The position numbers were made by a program, and so were the translations under genes. A model generated the notes under the pieces. It saw only the letters and a program-made list of their open reading frames with translations, ran no database searches and was not told the origin of the DNA. 64,000 nucleotides of DNA from Bifidobacterium sp. WK041_4_12 (GTDB taxonomy: Bacteria > Actinomycetota > Actinomycetes > Actinomycetales > Bifidobacteriaceae): assembly GCF_041080795.1 (NCBI RefSeq), contig NZ_CP129674.1, forward strand, positions 992,001-1,056,000, written 5' to 3'. Shown here in pieces: positions 16,592 through 26,218 of the stretch (its first letter is position 1; each line of letters begins with the position of its first letter).

Positions 16592-19012
16592 ATGACTATT
16601 GGTTTTATTGAACGTCATTCCCCACAGGTGTGGCAGATGAGAGCACGTTCGCTGATTCAATCGGCACAGATCCCTTTGACCGGTTCCGACGGGGATGGCG
16701 ACGGGGGGCGCAAGGTCAACAAGAATGGTGCGCCGCTGCTGGGTGATACGCGTGACCTTTTCAGACCCAAGACCTGTGACATTCCCAATCAGCCTGGAGT
16801 GTACAAGTGGCGTGATGACGAAGGGCGCGTCATCTATGTCGGCAAGGCTAAGAACCTGCGCAACAGGCTCACCAATTACTTTCAGCCCTTGTACCAGATG
16901 CATCCCAGGACTCAGACGATGGTGCTCACGGCGCGAAGTCTGGAATGGACCGTTGTCGGCACTGAGCTAGAATCGCTCACGCTCGAATACACGTGGATCA
17001 AGGAGTTCGATCCGCGCTTCAACGTGGTCTTTCGTGACGACAAGACCTATCCCTACTTGGCGATGTCATTGGGAAACCAACTGCCGAGAATCTGGATAAC
17101 GCGCAGTAGAAACCGTCGAAACACCAGATATTTCGGCCCCTATGCGAAAGTGCGCGACCTGCGCAGAACGCTGGACAAGCTGCTGATTGCGTTTCCGATT
17201 TCCGACGTGACTCCTGGAGTCTACGACCGCTCGAATGTGACCATTCACACCATCGACCGCGAACTGCTCAGGGAATATCGACGCAACCAGGAAAAAATCA
17301 TCGGCATCATGACAGGTCGGCTAGGTGCGCGCTATCTGGAAGCGCTCAAGGATCATATGAAGGCTGAAAGTGAAAGCCTGCATTTTGAAAAGGCCGCGCG
17401 CCTGCGAGATCAGATAACGATGCTGAAAACGGTGATGGAACAGAATGCCGTCGTGTTTGACAGCGATGTAGACGCTGATGTATTTGGTCTCGCCTCTGAT
17501 GAATTGGAAGCATCCGTGCATGCATTCTTCGTCAGATCGGGTGCAATCCGAGGTGAGCGCAGCTGGAGCGTCGAACGCGTCGAGGATGTGAGCGACGAGG
17601 AGCTCGTCAGCGATCTAATCACTCAGGTGTATTCGGTGCTGATTGAAGAAAACGAATCCCAAACGAGGAACATCACACAAAAAGCCATCCACGCCGAGTC
17701 AGAGATCGCGGAGCAGGATGGAGATACCGAAGCAGCGTCGGCATTGGAAGAAGCTGACGACGATGCGCTCAACGCCTTGAGCGGCGAGTTCCCTGCTGGC
17801 TATCAGGCTCATCATACGGGCATAGCCGTATCCAGGGCTCGCGATGCCCTCGGTTCGACGCAGCACATTACGGCAACCGATGCCATCACCCGTTCCAAGG
17901 CAACGCGTGAACGGCATGAACGTCAGGAAATGACCGGGCGAGCCGATCTTCTCGCACCTATTTCACCAATCCCGAGGGAAGTGATTCTGCCTCTGGTCCC
18001 CAAGCGAATGGAAGCGTTGCAAACATGGCTTTCGGATCGTCGTGGCTCCGCTGTGAGACTGCACGTGCCTGAACGTGGCGAGAAGAAGGCTCTGCTGGAC
18101 CGTGCGCGTGCGAATGCAGGTCAATCGTTGTTGCGTAGCAAAATGAGCAGAATCAGCGATATCGGAGCTCGCACCGAAGCCATGAATGACGTCGCCAGGG
18201 CATTGGGACTGCAGCAGGCCCCCCTGCGCATCGAATGCTACGATATTTCGAACACTGTCGGCGGTGCATTCCAGGTCGCTTCGATGGTCGTCTTCGAGGA
18301 TGCCGTCGCCAAGAAATCCGAATATCGAAGGTTTGCCATACGCGGCAAAGACGGCAACGGTGCCATCGACGATACCTCGGCAATTTACGAGACCCTGATG
18401 CGTCGATTCAAGCATGGCAATGTCGCTGGTGACTCCGGCGAGGATATGAGCAATGAACGCGAGATTGAACGTGCACAGGGATCGGGGGAGCAGCTTGCCG
18501 AGAGTTCGGAAGGCATCGTGCAGCAGCGTGTCGCCCCTCATCGCTTTGCATACAAGCCGAATCTGATCGTCGTCGATGGTGGAAAGCCGCAGGTCGCTGC
18601 AGCACAGCGCGCGTTGGATGACTCTGGCATCAGCGATGTGGCATTGTGTGGCCTTGCCAAGAAGCTTGAAGAGGTCTGGGTCAGTGACGATGACTATCCG
18701 ATCATTTTGAAAAGGCAGTCAGAGGGGCTCTATCTGTTGCAGCGGGTTCGAGACGAGTCTCACCGATTTGCGATAACCTACCACCGGCAGAAGCGTCGGA
18801 AAGGTGCATTGCGTTCTGAGCTGGATGACATCCCCGGCATTGGCGCTGCATATCAGAAACGTCTTCTGCGTCATTTTGGTTCGGTGCGTGCGATGAAGGC
18901 GGCAAGTCAAGAAGAGCTGTGCACGGTGAATGGAGTCGGAGCATCCAAGGCTGCTGCCATCTTCGATGCGCTTCATAAGGATGATGCATCGTCTTCCTCA
19001 ACTGCTCAATAG
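16592..19012 (+). CDS. uvrC: Excinuclease ABC subunit C
   Basis: 806 aa, longer than the usual 600-700. Makes both incisions in nucleotide excision repair. Seen: an N-terminal GIY-YIG nuclease (PGVYKWRDDEGRVIYVGKAKNL, ~residues 70-90 in two blocks), a UVR domain (~250-285), the RNase H-like 3'/5' nuclease domain (IECYDISNTVGG ~545; NLIVVDGGKPQV ~650), and a C-terminal helix-hairpin-helix pair (IPGIGAAYQKRLLRHFG). Extra length comes from an N-terminal extension of ~45 residues and an acidic, Ala-rich insert at ~350-450. It starts 12 nt after uvrA, probably in the same LexA-controlled transcript. Confidence 0.93.
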   Translation: MTIGFIERHSPQVWQMRARSLIQSAQIPLTGSDGDGDGGRKVNKNGAPLLGDTRDLFRPKTCDIPNQPGVYKWRDDEGRVIYVGKAKNLRNRLTNYFQPLYQMHPRTQTMVLTARSLEWTVVGTELESLTLEYTWIKEFDPRFNVVFRDDKTYPYLAMSLGNQLPRIWITRSRNRRNTRYFGPYAKVRDLRRTLDKLLIAFPISDVTPGVYDRSNVTIHTIDRELLREYRRNQEKIIGIMTGRLGARYLEALKDHMKAESESLHFEKAARLRDQITMLKTVMEQNAVVFDSDVDADVFGLASDELEASVHAFFVRSGAIRGERSWSVERVEDVSDEELVSDLITQVYSVLIEENESQTRNITQKAIHAESEIAEQDGDTEAASALEEADDDALNALSGEFPAGYQAHHTGIAVSRARDALGSTQHITATDAITRSKATRERHERQEMTGRADLLAPISPIPREVILPLVPKRMEALQTWLSDRRGSAVRLHVPERGEKKALLDRARANAGQSLLRSKMSRISDIGARTEAMNDVARALGLQQAPLRIECYDISNTVGGAFQVASMVVFEDAVAKKSEYRRFAIRGKDGNGAIDDTSAIYETLMRRFKHGNVAGDSGEDMSNEREIERAQGSGEQLAESSEGIVQQRVAPHRFAYKPNLIVVDGGKPQVAAAQRALDDSGISDVALCGLAKKLEEVWVSDDDYPIILKRQSEGLYLLQRVRDESHRFAITYHRQKRRKGALRSELDDIPGIGAAYQKRLLRHFGSVRAMKAASQEELCTVNGVGASKAAAIFDALHKDDASSSSTAQ

Positions 19013-19111
19013 CCGAATATGGCACAAATGTTATATGAGCATGGCACAATCAGGACAGATGCCCGTAAGAATCTGATTGGGCTATGACCGACAAGTATAG
19101 GAGCAGCGGAT

Positions 19112-20059
19112 ATGAATAGCCCAGGCGATGCGTCCGTTCAGCTGGACCGGCATGAGGGGATAACTTCCGTGCATCATTGTGCGGTTCTAGGAAGCCCGAT
19201 CGCGCATTCGCTTTCTCCACTGCTGCACTCGGTCGCCTATCGACGCCTGAATCTGTCTGACTGGGATTATCGTCGCCACAATGTTCACGCAGACGAACTG
19301 GCCTCGTTCATCGCTTCACTCGATAGCACATGGGCTGGCTTGAGTCTCACAATGCCGCTGAAAAAGATGGTGATGCCTTTGGGAAAAGCGTGCGACCGCT
19401 GGTCCCGCACCTTGAATGTTGCCAATACGGCAGTGCTGGATTGGATGGCTTCTCCTGGAACAGCCCCGACAATCTCCCTGTACAACACCGACGTTGAAGG
19501 CATCATCAAGGCTCTCGAACATGCTGAGCTGAGTAGCGATGTCACCGAGCGAAGCAGCAACGACGACCTCCATGACGCTGTGGTGATAGGCAGCGGCAAC
19601 ACTGCAGCCTCCGCCATAGCAGCGTTTTCCGCTCTCGGTGTGAGGCATGTAGACATCATTGCAAGAAACGAAGCCGCCAAGCACAGACTTCGACAGCTCT
19701 GTTCGGAGCTTTCCATGACCTCTACATCATGGTCGCTCGACCAGATACCGCGCAATATCAGCGATAGACGATACATCGTTTCTACGCTTCCTGCGCATGC
19801 TGCCGATTCTGTGGCACGGCTATGGATCAGCGAGAGCATTCGCCTGAATGCAGTCGTGCTTGACGTGGTGTATAAACCTCGCCCTAGTATGTTGGTGAAT
19901 ACATGTGCGCAGCTGGGAGCTGTCGCGATAACGGGAGAGGAAATGCTGATATACCAGGCCATACCTCAGGTAGCTCTGATGACGCGAACGGAACAGGCGC
20001 ATATGCCTGCAGATCTCGACATGACGATGCGCATGGCGGTTCAGGAGGCAATCAAATGA
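19112..20059 (+). CDS. aroE: Shikimate dehydrogenase
   Basis: 315 aa. NADPH-dependent reduction of 3-dehydroshikimate in aromatic amino acid synthesis. The substrate domain shows GSPIAHSLSPLLHSVAY (~residues 27-43), and TMPLKKMV carries the catalytic Lys (~88). The NADP domain shows VIGSGNTAASAI. The late GEEMLIYQA segment is family-typical. A GGAG site precedes the ATG. Its stop overlaps the rapZ ATG (ATGA), so it is coupled to rapZ. Confidence 0.88.
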   Translation: MNSPGDASVQLDRHEGITSVHHCAVLGSPIAHSLSPLLHSVAYRRLNLSDWDYRRHNVHADELASFIASLDSTWAGLSLTMPLKKMVMPLGKACDRWSRTLNVANTAVLDWMASPGTAPTISLYNTDVEGIIKALEHAELSSDVTERSSNDDLHDAVVIGSGNTAASAIAAFSALGVRHVDIIARNEAAKHRLRQLCSELSMTSTSWSLDQIPRNISDRRYIVSTLPAHAADSVARLWISESIRLNAVVLDVVYKPRPSMLVNTCAQLGAVAITGEEMLIYQAIPQVALMTRTEQAHMPADLDMTMRMAVQEAIK

Positions 20060-20985
20060 CCGATCGGATCAGTTCGAAGTCTGAGCAGGAGAACATGGAT
20101 TCCTCACCGGAACCCGCTGACGATTTCGAGGTGCTGCTTATCACCGGAATGTCCGGTGCAGGGCGATCTCGGGCTGCAGACAGCGTCGAGGACATGGGAT
20201 GGTACGTCGTCGATAATCTGCCGCCCAAGCTCCTTGTCCCTCTTGTCGATATGATGACATCCTCCGGTTCCAAGGTTCATAAGCTGGCAGCCGTCATCGA
20301 TGTGCGTTCGCGCTCCTATTTTGATGATCTGGCAGCTGTTCTCAGCCATCTGGACGATCTCGGAGTGAAATATCGAATCCTGTTCCTGGACTCAGACAAT
20401 GACGTGCTCATCAAGCGCTATGAATCCGTGCGCAGACCGCATCCTCTTCAGCATGGACGCAGACTCATCGATGGCATCAACGAAGAGCGCGACTTGCTTT
20501 CGAACCTGAAGGATCGTGCGGATGTGGTGATTGACACATCGCATTTGAGCGTCCACCAGCTATCGACAAAACTCTACGATGCATTGCTTGGCAAGGGTCC
20601 GCAAACCGTAACCGTGCATATCTTCAGCTTTGGCTTCAAATATGGTCTTCCACTGGATGCCGATTTCGTGGCCGATGTGCGCTTTCTGCCGAATCCCTTC
20701 TGGGTTCCGCAACTGCGTGAACTCAATGGTTTGAACAAACCAGTCAGCGATTACGTTCTTTCCAGTCCACAGGCAACCGAATTTCTGCAGTATTACTCCC
20801 AAGCCATCCTGACGGCCATTCGCGGCTATGCCCGCGAAGACAAGCACTTTGTGACCATTGCCATAGGCTGTACCGGAGGTCAGCACAGATCTGTTGCCAT
20901 GAGCGAGGCTTTGGCAAAGATCCTCAGAAATCAGGGGTTGTCCGTCACCGTCTCAGCACGTGAACTTCAGCGAAAGCGGGAGTAG
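20056..20985 (+). CDS. rapZ: RapZ/YvcJ-family nucleotide-binding protein
   Basis: 309 aa. P-loop NTPase binding GTP/ATP; in E. coli RapZ is the adaptor that delivers GlmZ RNA to RNase E, and in Gram-positives (YvcJ) its role is less clear. Walker A is ITGMSGAGRS (~residues 26-35), with Arg where Lys is canonical, a change I recall from other actinobacterial members. GWYVVDNLPPKLL follows, and the C-terminal domain holds AIGCTGGQHRSVA (~275-287). ATG 20056 overlaps the aroE stop and follows CAGGAGG. whiA is next, the usual rapZ-whiA pairing. Confidence 0.9.
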   Translation: MTDRISSKSEQENMDSSPEPADDFEVLLITGMSGAGRSRAADSVEDMGWYVVDNLPPKLLVPLVDMMTSSGSKVHKLAAVIDVRSRSYFDDLAAVLSHLDDLGVKYRILFLDSDNDVLIKRYESVRRPHPLQHGRRLIDGINEERDLLSNLKDRADVVIDTSHLSVHQLSTKLYDALLGKGPQTVTVHIFSFGFKYGLPLDADFVADVRFLPNPFWVPQLRELNGLNKPVSDYVLSSPQATEFLQYYSQAILTAIRGYAREDKHFVTIAIGCTGGQHRSVAMSEALAKILRNQGLSVTVSARELQRKRE

Positions 20986-21161
20986 ATGGAACAACGTCAG
21001 GAGTGTTGGGTGAGGCCGAAGGATACCGGCATACCGAGTTCATTATGGTGAATATCCTCATGAAATGTCCAAGATATTCGGTATCACAGATAGCCGGTAG
21101 GTTTCGGGAAGAAACCAAATGTTTTAACCAAGTCACGCATGTAACTGTAGGAGGTTAGCTG

Positions 21162-22121
21162 TTGGCTCTACTGGATGATGTCAAAAGCGAACTCGCCGCA
21201 ATCGACAACGAACTACCTGCAGCGAAGAAGGCCCAGGCCGCAACGATGATACGTTTCGGTGGCGGGCTTCATCTTGTGCAACGACACATCGTTGTAGAAG
21301 CTCAGTTTGATTCTCGCGATGCCGCGCAGTGGTTGCAGACCACGATTCAAGAGGTATACGGCCACGAGTCGGATGTCATTGAGGTTTCTCGCCAGATGCC
21401 GACAGGCATGGTGGTGAGATATTCGGTCAGAGTGCTGCGCGCGGGAGGGGCACTGGCCTTGCAGACTGGATTGCTTGACCGTCGCAAGCGTCCGGTTCGC
21501 GGACTGCCTTCAGAGATAGTCGGCGGCAACATAGCTCAGATCAAGGCAGCTTGGCGAGGGGCGTTCCTTGCGCATGGCGAACTGTCCGATCCTGGCAAGG
21601 CGAGCTATCTTGAGATAGTGTGCCCTGGTTCTGAAGCGGCACTCGCCCTGGTCGGGGCTGCTCGTCGCCTCGGCATCAACGCAAGGGCGCGACAGGTGCG
21701 CAGCTCGGAGCGCGTCACACTGCGTGATCCTGATGCGATTGAGCGCATGTTGAATCTCATCGGTGCGCCACATTCGGCCAGAGAGTGGACCGGTAAGCGC
21801 AGCGACGGGGAATCTCGCGGCAAGGCCAATCGTCTCGCCAACTTCGATGACGCGAATATGCGCAGAAGCGCGAAGGCTGCCGTCGAGGCCAGCGAGAAGG
21901 TTACGAAGGCATTCCAGATTCTTGGCAAGGATGTTCCCGACAACCTGCGTGCTGCCGGCCAATTGAGACTCGATCACCGCGATGCAAGCCTTGAGGAACT
22001 CGGACGTCTTGCAGATCCGCCGGTCACCAAGGACGCCATAGCTGGTCGCATTCGGCGGTTGCTCCAGTTGGCAAGCAAGGTGGAGAAGCAGCAGGCACAG
22101 AATAATCGTGCCGTTGACTGA
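21162..22121 (+). CDS. whiA: DNA-binding protein WhiA
   Basis: 319 aa. N-terminal degenerate LAGLIDADG homing-endonuclease-like domain (~residues 20-210) and C-terminal helix-turn-helix (DHRDASLEELGRLADPPVTK, ~270-290), as in WhiA/YvcL. In actinomycetes WhiA controls cell division and sporulation genes; in non-sporulators it affects division. The start is TTG 21162, immediately behind TAGGAGG. It is separated from rapZ by 176 nt, so it probably has its own promoter. Confidence 0.9.
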   Translation: MALLDDVKSELAAIDNELPAAKKAQAATMIRFGGGLHLVQRHIVVEAQFDSRDAAQWLQTTIQEVYGHESDVIEVSRQMPTGMVVRYSVRVLRAGGALALQTGLLDRRKRPVRGLPSEIVGGNIAQIKAAWRGAFLAHGELSDPGKASYLEIVCPGSEAALALVGAARRLGINARARQVRSSERVTLRDPDAIERMLNLIGAPHSAREWTGKRSDGESRGKANRLANFDDANMRRSAKAAVEASEKVTKAFQILGKDVPDNLRAAGQLRLDHRDASLEELGRLADPPVTKDAIAGRIRRLLQLASKVEKQQAQNNRAVD

Positions 22122-22360
22122 ATCCCTGAGTCGCTCCTTAGGGCTCAGTGCTGCATATGCGTCCAGCGCTGTTGCGACTGTTCACGCGGCGGGATTGTTG
22201 CAGCCGAATGAGCACCTTCGCAGCTCAGTAAATCTCAGGTACATTGTTCGTTCCCCCTTGTAGTCTGTGAACTGTTATGTGATGTAAACCACTGTTCGTG
22301 CGTGAGACAGAATCGTTGCAACATGGCGATTTCGATGAGCACGGCGAGAAAGGATAGTCT

Positions 22361-23557
22361 ATGAAGACACTCAAGGACCTTGGAGATCTGCAAGGCAAGC
22401 GTGTTCTGGTTCGAGCTGATTTCAACGTTCCGCTGAAAGGCACGACCATCACCGATGATGGACGTATCAAGGCTGCTCTGCCAACTATCGAAGCCCTTCG
22501 CAACGATGGTGCAAAGGTTATTCTTATGGCGCATCTTGGCCGTCCCAAGGGCAAGGTTGTTCCTGATCTGAGTCTGGCACCCGTGGCCAAGCGTCTTGGC
22601 GAACTGCTGGGAATCGAAGTTCCCCTTGCCAAAGACACCTACGGCGAGGATGCTCAGAGCAAGGTTGCCAAGCTTGAAAATGGCGAAGTCCTGTTGCTTG
22701 AGAACGTTCGTTTCAATCCTGAAGAGACCAGCAAGGATGAAGCTGAGCGTGCCGCCTACGCCAAGAAGATTGCCGCTCTCGGTGAGGTCTTCGTTTCCGA
22801 TGGGTTTGGTGTCGTTCATCGTGCTCAAGGTTCGAACTATGACGTTGCGGCTGATCTGCCTTCGGCAGCGGGTCTGCTGGTTGAGAAGGAAGTCAAGGCT
22901 CTCTCCCATGCAACCGTCAATCCAGAGCGTCCTCTGACGGTCGTTCTCGGTGGCTCGAAGGTGTCGGACAAGCTCGGTGTGATCAAGAATCTGCTCGGCA
23001 ATGCCAACCGTCTGATCATCGGCGGTGGCATGGTCTACACATTCCTCAAAGCTCAAGGTTATGAGGTCGGCACTTCGCTGCTCGAAGAGGACCAGATCGA
23101 CGTAGTCAAGGGTTACATCGAAGAGGCCAAGAAGAATGGCGTTGAGCTTGTCCTGCCAACGGATATCGTCGTTGCAGACGCCTTTGCCGCCGATTCGCCG
23201 CATACGACGGTTGCCGCCGATGGAATCCCATCGGACAAGATGGGTCTTGACATTGGTCCTGACTCACAGAAGCTCTTCCATGACAAGATCGTCGATTCCA
23301 AAACGGTCGTGTGGAATGGTCCTATGGGCGTGTTTGAATTCCCGGCTTTTGCAGCAGGCACCAAGGCCGTAGCACAGGGTCTTGTCGACGCAACGAAGGC
23401 AGGAGCGTTCACCATCGTCGGTGGTGGCGATTCGGCTTCGGCTGTAAGAAACCTCGGCTTCCCGGAGGACGGATTCTCCCACATCTCAACCGGTGGCGGC
23501 GCATCGTTGGAATTCCTCGAGGGCAAGGAACTCCCAGGACTCAAGGTTCTTGAGTAA
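22361..23557 (+). CDS. pgk: Phosphoglycerate kinase
   Basis: 398 aa, typical length. Makes ATP from 1,3-bisphosphoglycerate. Seen: RVLVRADFNVPLKG (residues ~15-28), LLMAHLGRPKG-type segment, VSDGFGVVHRAQGS (His-bearing substrate loop, ~145), and the C-terminal GGGDSASAV nucleotide loop. In the loop the common GGGDT is GGGDS. ATG follows AGAAAGGA. tpiA and secG lie downstream. Confidence 0.96.
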   Translation: MKTLKDLGDLQGKRVLVRADFNVPLKGTTITDDGRIKAALPTIEALRNDGAKVILMAHLGRPKGKVVPDLSLAPVAKRLGELLGIEVPLAKDTYGEDAQSKVAKLENGEVLLLENVRFNPEETSKDEAERAAYAKKIAALGEVFVSDGFGVVHRAQGSNYDVAADLPSAAGLLVEKEVKALSHATVNPERPLTVVLGGSKVSDKLGVIKNLLGNANRLIIGGGMVYTFLKAQGYEVGTSLLEEDQIDVVKGYIEEAKKNGVELVLPTDIVVADAFAADSPHTTVAADGIPSDKMGLDIGPDSQKLFHDKIVDSKTVVWNGPMGVFEFPAFAAGTKAVAQGLVDATKAGAFTIVGGGDSASAVRNLGFPEDGFSHISTGGGASLEFLEGKELPGLKVLE

Positions 23558-23674
23558 TCTAGGAATCGGGCGTTAATCGAACGTTGAATCGGACGACATC
23601 GAATTCGGTTGCGTCCGATTCATTCATATGGGACGTCCACGGGCCAGCACATTGAATGACTTGCATGGTGTGAG

Positions 23675-23710
23675 AAGGCACAGCAGCATAGTAAGGCACA
23701 GTGGCATAGA
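23675..23710. repeat. 18-bp tandem duplication before tpiA
   Basis: AAGGCACAGCAGCATAGT is followed directly by AAGGCACAGTGGCATAGA in the pgk-tpiA gap. No role evident. Confidence 0.7.
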
Positions 23711-23743
23711 AGATAGAGGCATGGAAGAGGGAAGGTTGCGACG

Positions 23744-24538
23744 ATGGCACGGAAACCACTGGTAGCGGGAAACTGGAAGATGAATTTCGATCATCTCGAA
23801 GCTACCTATTTCGTGCAGAAGCTTGCATGGACCTTGCGAGATGCGCATTTTGACTATCGAAAGTGCGAAGTCGCGCTGCTTCCTTCATTCACCTCTCTGC
23901 GCAGCGTTCAGGTGCTTGTCGAGGCGGACAATCTGCATCTCAAATATGGGGCACAGGCGGTCTCGGTTACTTCACAAGGGGCTTTTACCGGGGATGTGTC
24001 TGCAGATATGATTGCCCATCTGGGATGTTCCTATGTGATTGTGGGTCATTCCGAGCGCAGAAAGTATCATCCTGAGGATGATGCGAACATTGTCGATCAG
24101 GTCAGGGCCGTTCTTGCAGCAGGCATGCAACCGATTCTTTGCGTTGGCGAGAGTTTCGAGGAACGTCGGCAGGGCATTGAACTCGAATTTGCAGTCAGTC
24201 AGGTTCATGATGTCACGCGCGATCTGTCGGAAGACGAGACCAAGCAGTTGATTATCGGCTACGAACCGGTGTGGGCGATTGGCAGCGGTCTTGTTGCTAC
24301 CCCCGAATCGGCGCAGGATGCTGCTCGCGCCATTCGCGATCACATTCGACTGACTTTTGATACCCATGTCGCTCAATCGGTGCGCATCATCTATGGGGGT
24401 TCGGTTTCTTCGAAGAATGCGGCTCAGCTGCTCTCAGAACCTGATGTAGACGGTTTTTTGGTTGGGGGAGCTTCCTTGGATGTAGACGAATTCGCCAATA
24501 TCGCTCGAATAGCTGAAAAAGTCGCAACTAGGAATTGA
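23744..24538 (+). CDS. tpiA: Triosephosphate isomerase
   Basis: 264 aa. Interconverts DHAP and glyceraldehyde 3-phosphate. Key residues: GNWKMN with the active-site Lys (~residues 9-14), VGHSERRKYH with the catalytic His (~100-109), and the AYEPVWAIG-type loop, here GYEPVWAIGSG with the catalytic Glu (~174). The late YGGSVS and LVGGASL phosphate-binding loops are present. GGGAAGG precedes the ATG. Confidence 0.96.
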   Translation: MARKPLVAGNWKMNFDHLEATYFVQKLAWTLRDAHFDYRKCEVALLPSFTSLRSVQVLVEADNLHLKYGAQAVSVTSQGAFTGDVSADMIAHLGCSYVIVGHSERRKYHPEDDANIVDQVRAVLAAGMQPILCVGESFEERRQGIELEFAVSQVHDVTRDLSEDETKQLIIGYEPVWAIGSGLVATPESAQDAARAIRDHIRLTFDTHVAQSVRIIYGGSVSSKNAAQLLSEPDVDGFLVGGASLDVDEFANIARIAEKVATRN

Positions 24539-24602
24539 TTCAGGAGTTTTATTCCTAGCGATGCTGTATTGTGGTGATAGTTGATTAAAGGTGGAGGTTC
24601 AC

Positions 24603-24851
24603 GTGACCATACTTAAGATTGTTCTGCAAGCCATCGTGGTTATTGCCAGCATTCTGTTGACGTTGCTCATTCTTATGCATAAGGGCAAGGGTGGCGGTCT
24701 TTCCGACATGTTCGGCGGCGGTATCAGCTCCAACGCAGGCACTTCAGGAGTCGCAGAGAAGAATCTCAACAGGCTGACGGTTATCGTCGCCATCACATGG
24801 GTGGTCATCATCATCGCTCTTGGTGTGATGAAGCGTTTTGGCCTCATCTAA
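24603..24851 (+). CDS. secG: Protein-export membrane protein SecG
   Basis: 82 aa with two transmembrane helices (residues ~3-22 and ~58-76) joined by a Gly-rich loop GKGGGLSDMFGG, typical of the SecYEG subunit SecG. GTG 24603 is the start because GGTGGAGG lies just upstream; the GTG inside that site (24591) is rejected. It follows tpiA, a common Gram-positive order. A strong terminator follows. Confidence 0.92.
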   Translation: MTILKIVLQAIVVIASILLTLLILMHKGKGGGLSDMFGGGISSNAGTSGVAEKNLNRLTVIVAITWVVIIIALGVMKRFGLI

Positions 24852-24868
24852 ACCTGACACACACTTAT

Positions 24869-24908
24869 TATGCAGAAAGCCCCGGCATGTGCCGGGGCTT
24901 TCTGCATA
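24869..24908. terminator. Strong hairpin after secG
   Basis: A 19-bp perfect stem with a 2-nt loop (24869-24887 / 24890-24908). The GC-rich core AGCCCCGGCA is followed by CTTTCT on the plus strand. It ends the pgk-tpiA-secG unit and may work in both directions. Confidence 0.85.
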
Positions 24909-24929
24909 GGAATTTCTGCATAGGAATAT

Positions 24930-24974
24930 AGTAAAGCGCTTGTTCTCGACACATTCGAGAACAAGCGCTTTACT
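24930..24974. terminator. Hairpin downstream of tal
   Basis: 20-bp perfect stem (24930-24949 / 24955-24974) with the 5-nt loop CACAT. It lies 34 nt beyond the tal stop on the minus strand and is best read as the tkt-tal terminator. Confidence 0.8.
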
Positions 24975-25008
24975 TTACTGTATCTGGTGTTCAGTACTGT
25001 CTGAGCAA

Positions 25009-26118
25009 TCAGCCGTTGACGCGGTCAATGCCGGACTGTACATCACTGAGCACGGAGTCCCAAGACTTGATGAATGCAGCAACACCATCAGCCTCAAGCT
25101 TGTCGGTGACTTCCTTGATGCTGATACCAAGCTCCGCAAGCTTGTTCATGACTTCGTGGCTTTCCTCATAGGTGTCTACGATGGAAGGCTTGCCGTTGCC
25201 GTGAGCTGCAAGAGCATCCAGCGTCTTCTCTGGCATGGTGTTGACGATGTTCTTGGCAACGAGCTCGTCAACATACTTGCAATCAGAGTATGCAGGGTTC
25301 TTGGTACCGGTCGATGCCCACAGTGGACGCTGCTTCTTGGCACCCTTGGCCTCAAGGTCTGCCCAGCGTGGATCCTCAGCGAACTTCTTCTCGAAGAGTT
25401 CGTATGCAAGGCGAGCATTGGCAACAGCTGCCTTGCCTTCGAGTGCCTTGGCTTCGTCGGAGCCATTGGCTTCGAGGAGCTTGTCAACGGCAGTGTCAAC
25501 GCGGGAGACGAAGAAGGAAGCGACTGAACCCATGCGGCTCAGATCGTGACCGTTCTCGGCTGCCTGTGCAATGCCTTCGATGAAGGCATCGATGACCTGC
25601 TCGTAGCGTTCGAGGGAGAAGATCAGTGTAACGTTCACTGAAATGCCCTTGGACAGTGTTGCGGTGATTGCTGGAAGGCCCTCAAGCGTTGCAGGAATCT
25701 TGATCATGGCGTTTGGACGGTTGACTTTCTTCCACAGTTCCACGGCCTGCTTTTCAGTGTTGGCGGTGTCATGTGCGAGGCGTGGGTCAACTTCGATGGA
25801 AACGCGTCCATCGACAAAGTCGGTGTTCTTGGCAACATCAGCGAAGATGTCGGTGGCGTTGCGAACATCGGTTGTGGTCAGTTCACGAACGGCGGTCTCA
25901 ACGTCAACCTTGCCGAGTTCCTTGAGCTGAGCATCGTAAGGACCGACCTGGCTCAATGCCTTCTGGAAGATGGATGGGTTGGTGGTAACGCCCACGACGT
26001 TCTTCTCGGCGATGAGCTTCTGCAAGCTGCCCGACTCAATGCGGGTGCGGCTCAGATCATCGAGCCAGATTGAAACGCCAGAGTCACTCGTACGCTGTGT
26101 GTTTTCATTTTCTGCCAT
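25009..26118 (-). CDS. tal: Transaldolase
   Basis: 369 aa, the longer actinobacterial type. Moves a dihydroxyacetone unit between sugar phosphates; with transketolase it feeds the fructose-6-phosphate phosphoketolase (bifid) pathway. Schiff-base Lys region NAMIKIPAT (~residues 138-146), with GVTTNPSIFQKAL near the N terminus (~43-55) and LWASTGTKNPAY in the C-terminal half. ATG 26118 follows GGAGTAGT. It lies 100 nt downstream of tkt on the same strand. Confidence 0.95.
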   Translation of the reverse strand: MAENENTQRTSDSGVSIWLDDLSRTRIESGSLQKLIAEKNVVGVTTNPSIFQKALSQVGPYDAQLKELGKVDVETAVRELTTTDVRNATDIFADVAKNTDFVDGRVSIEVDPRLAHDTANTEKQAVELWKKVNRPNAMIKIPATLEGLPAITATLSKGISVNVTLIFSLERYEQVIDAFIEGIAQAAENGHDLSRMGSVASFFVSRVDTAVDKLLEANGSDEAKALEGKAAVANARLAYELFEKKFAEDPRWADLEAKGAKKQRPLWASTGTKNPAYSDCKYVDELVAKNIVNTMPEKTLDALAAHGNGKPSIVDTYEESHEVMNKLAELGISIKEVTDKLEADGVAAFIKSWDSVLSDVQSGIDRVNG

Positions 26119-26159
26119 TACTACTCCTTAAATTCCTTCACAAAACTGTATTCATGCGG

Positions 26160-26198
26160 GGGAGTGAGCGGTTGCAACCATACAAGCCACTCACTCCC
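26160..26198. promoter_or_regulatory. Hairpin in the tkt-tal intergenic region
   Basis: GGGAGTGAG (26160-26168) pairs with CTCACTCCC (26190-26198), and GGTTGCAACC (26170-26179) is a small palindrome in the loop. It could be an RNA-processing or attenuating stem that sets the ratio of tkt to tal. Confidence 0.45.
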
Positions 26199-26218
26199 GA
26201 ACACATCACAAACCTGAC

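Noticed and set aside
24869..24974. A pair of mobile-element ends between secG and tal
   Set aside because: The two perfect hairpins differ in sequence and lie at the 3' ends of convergent operons, which is fully explained by two terminators.
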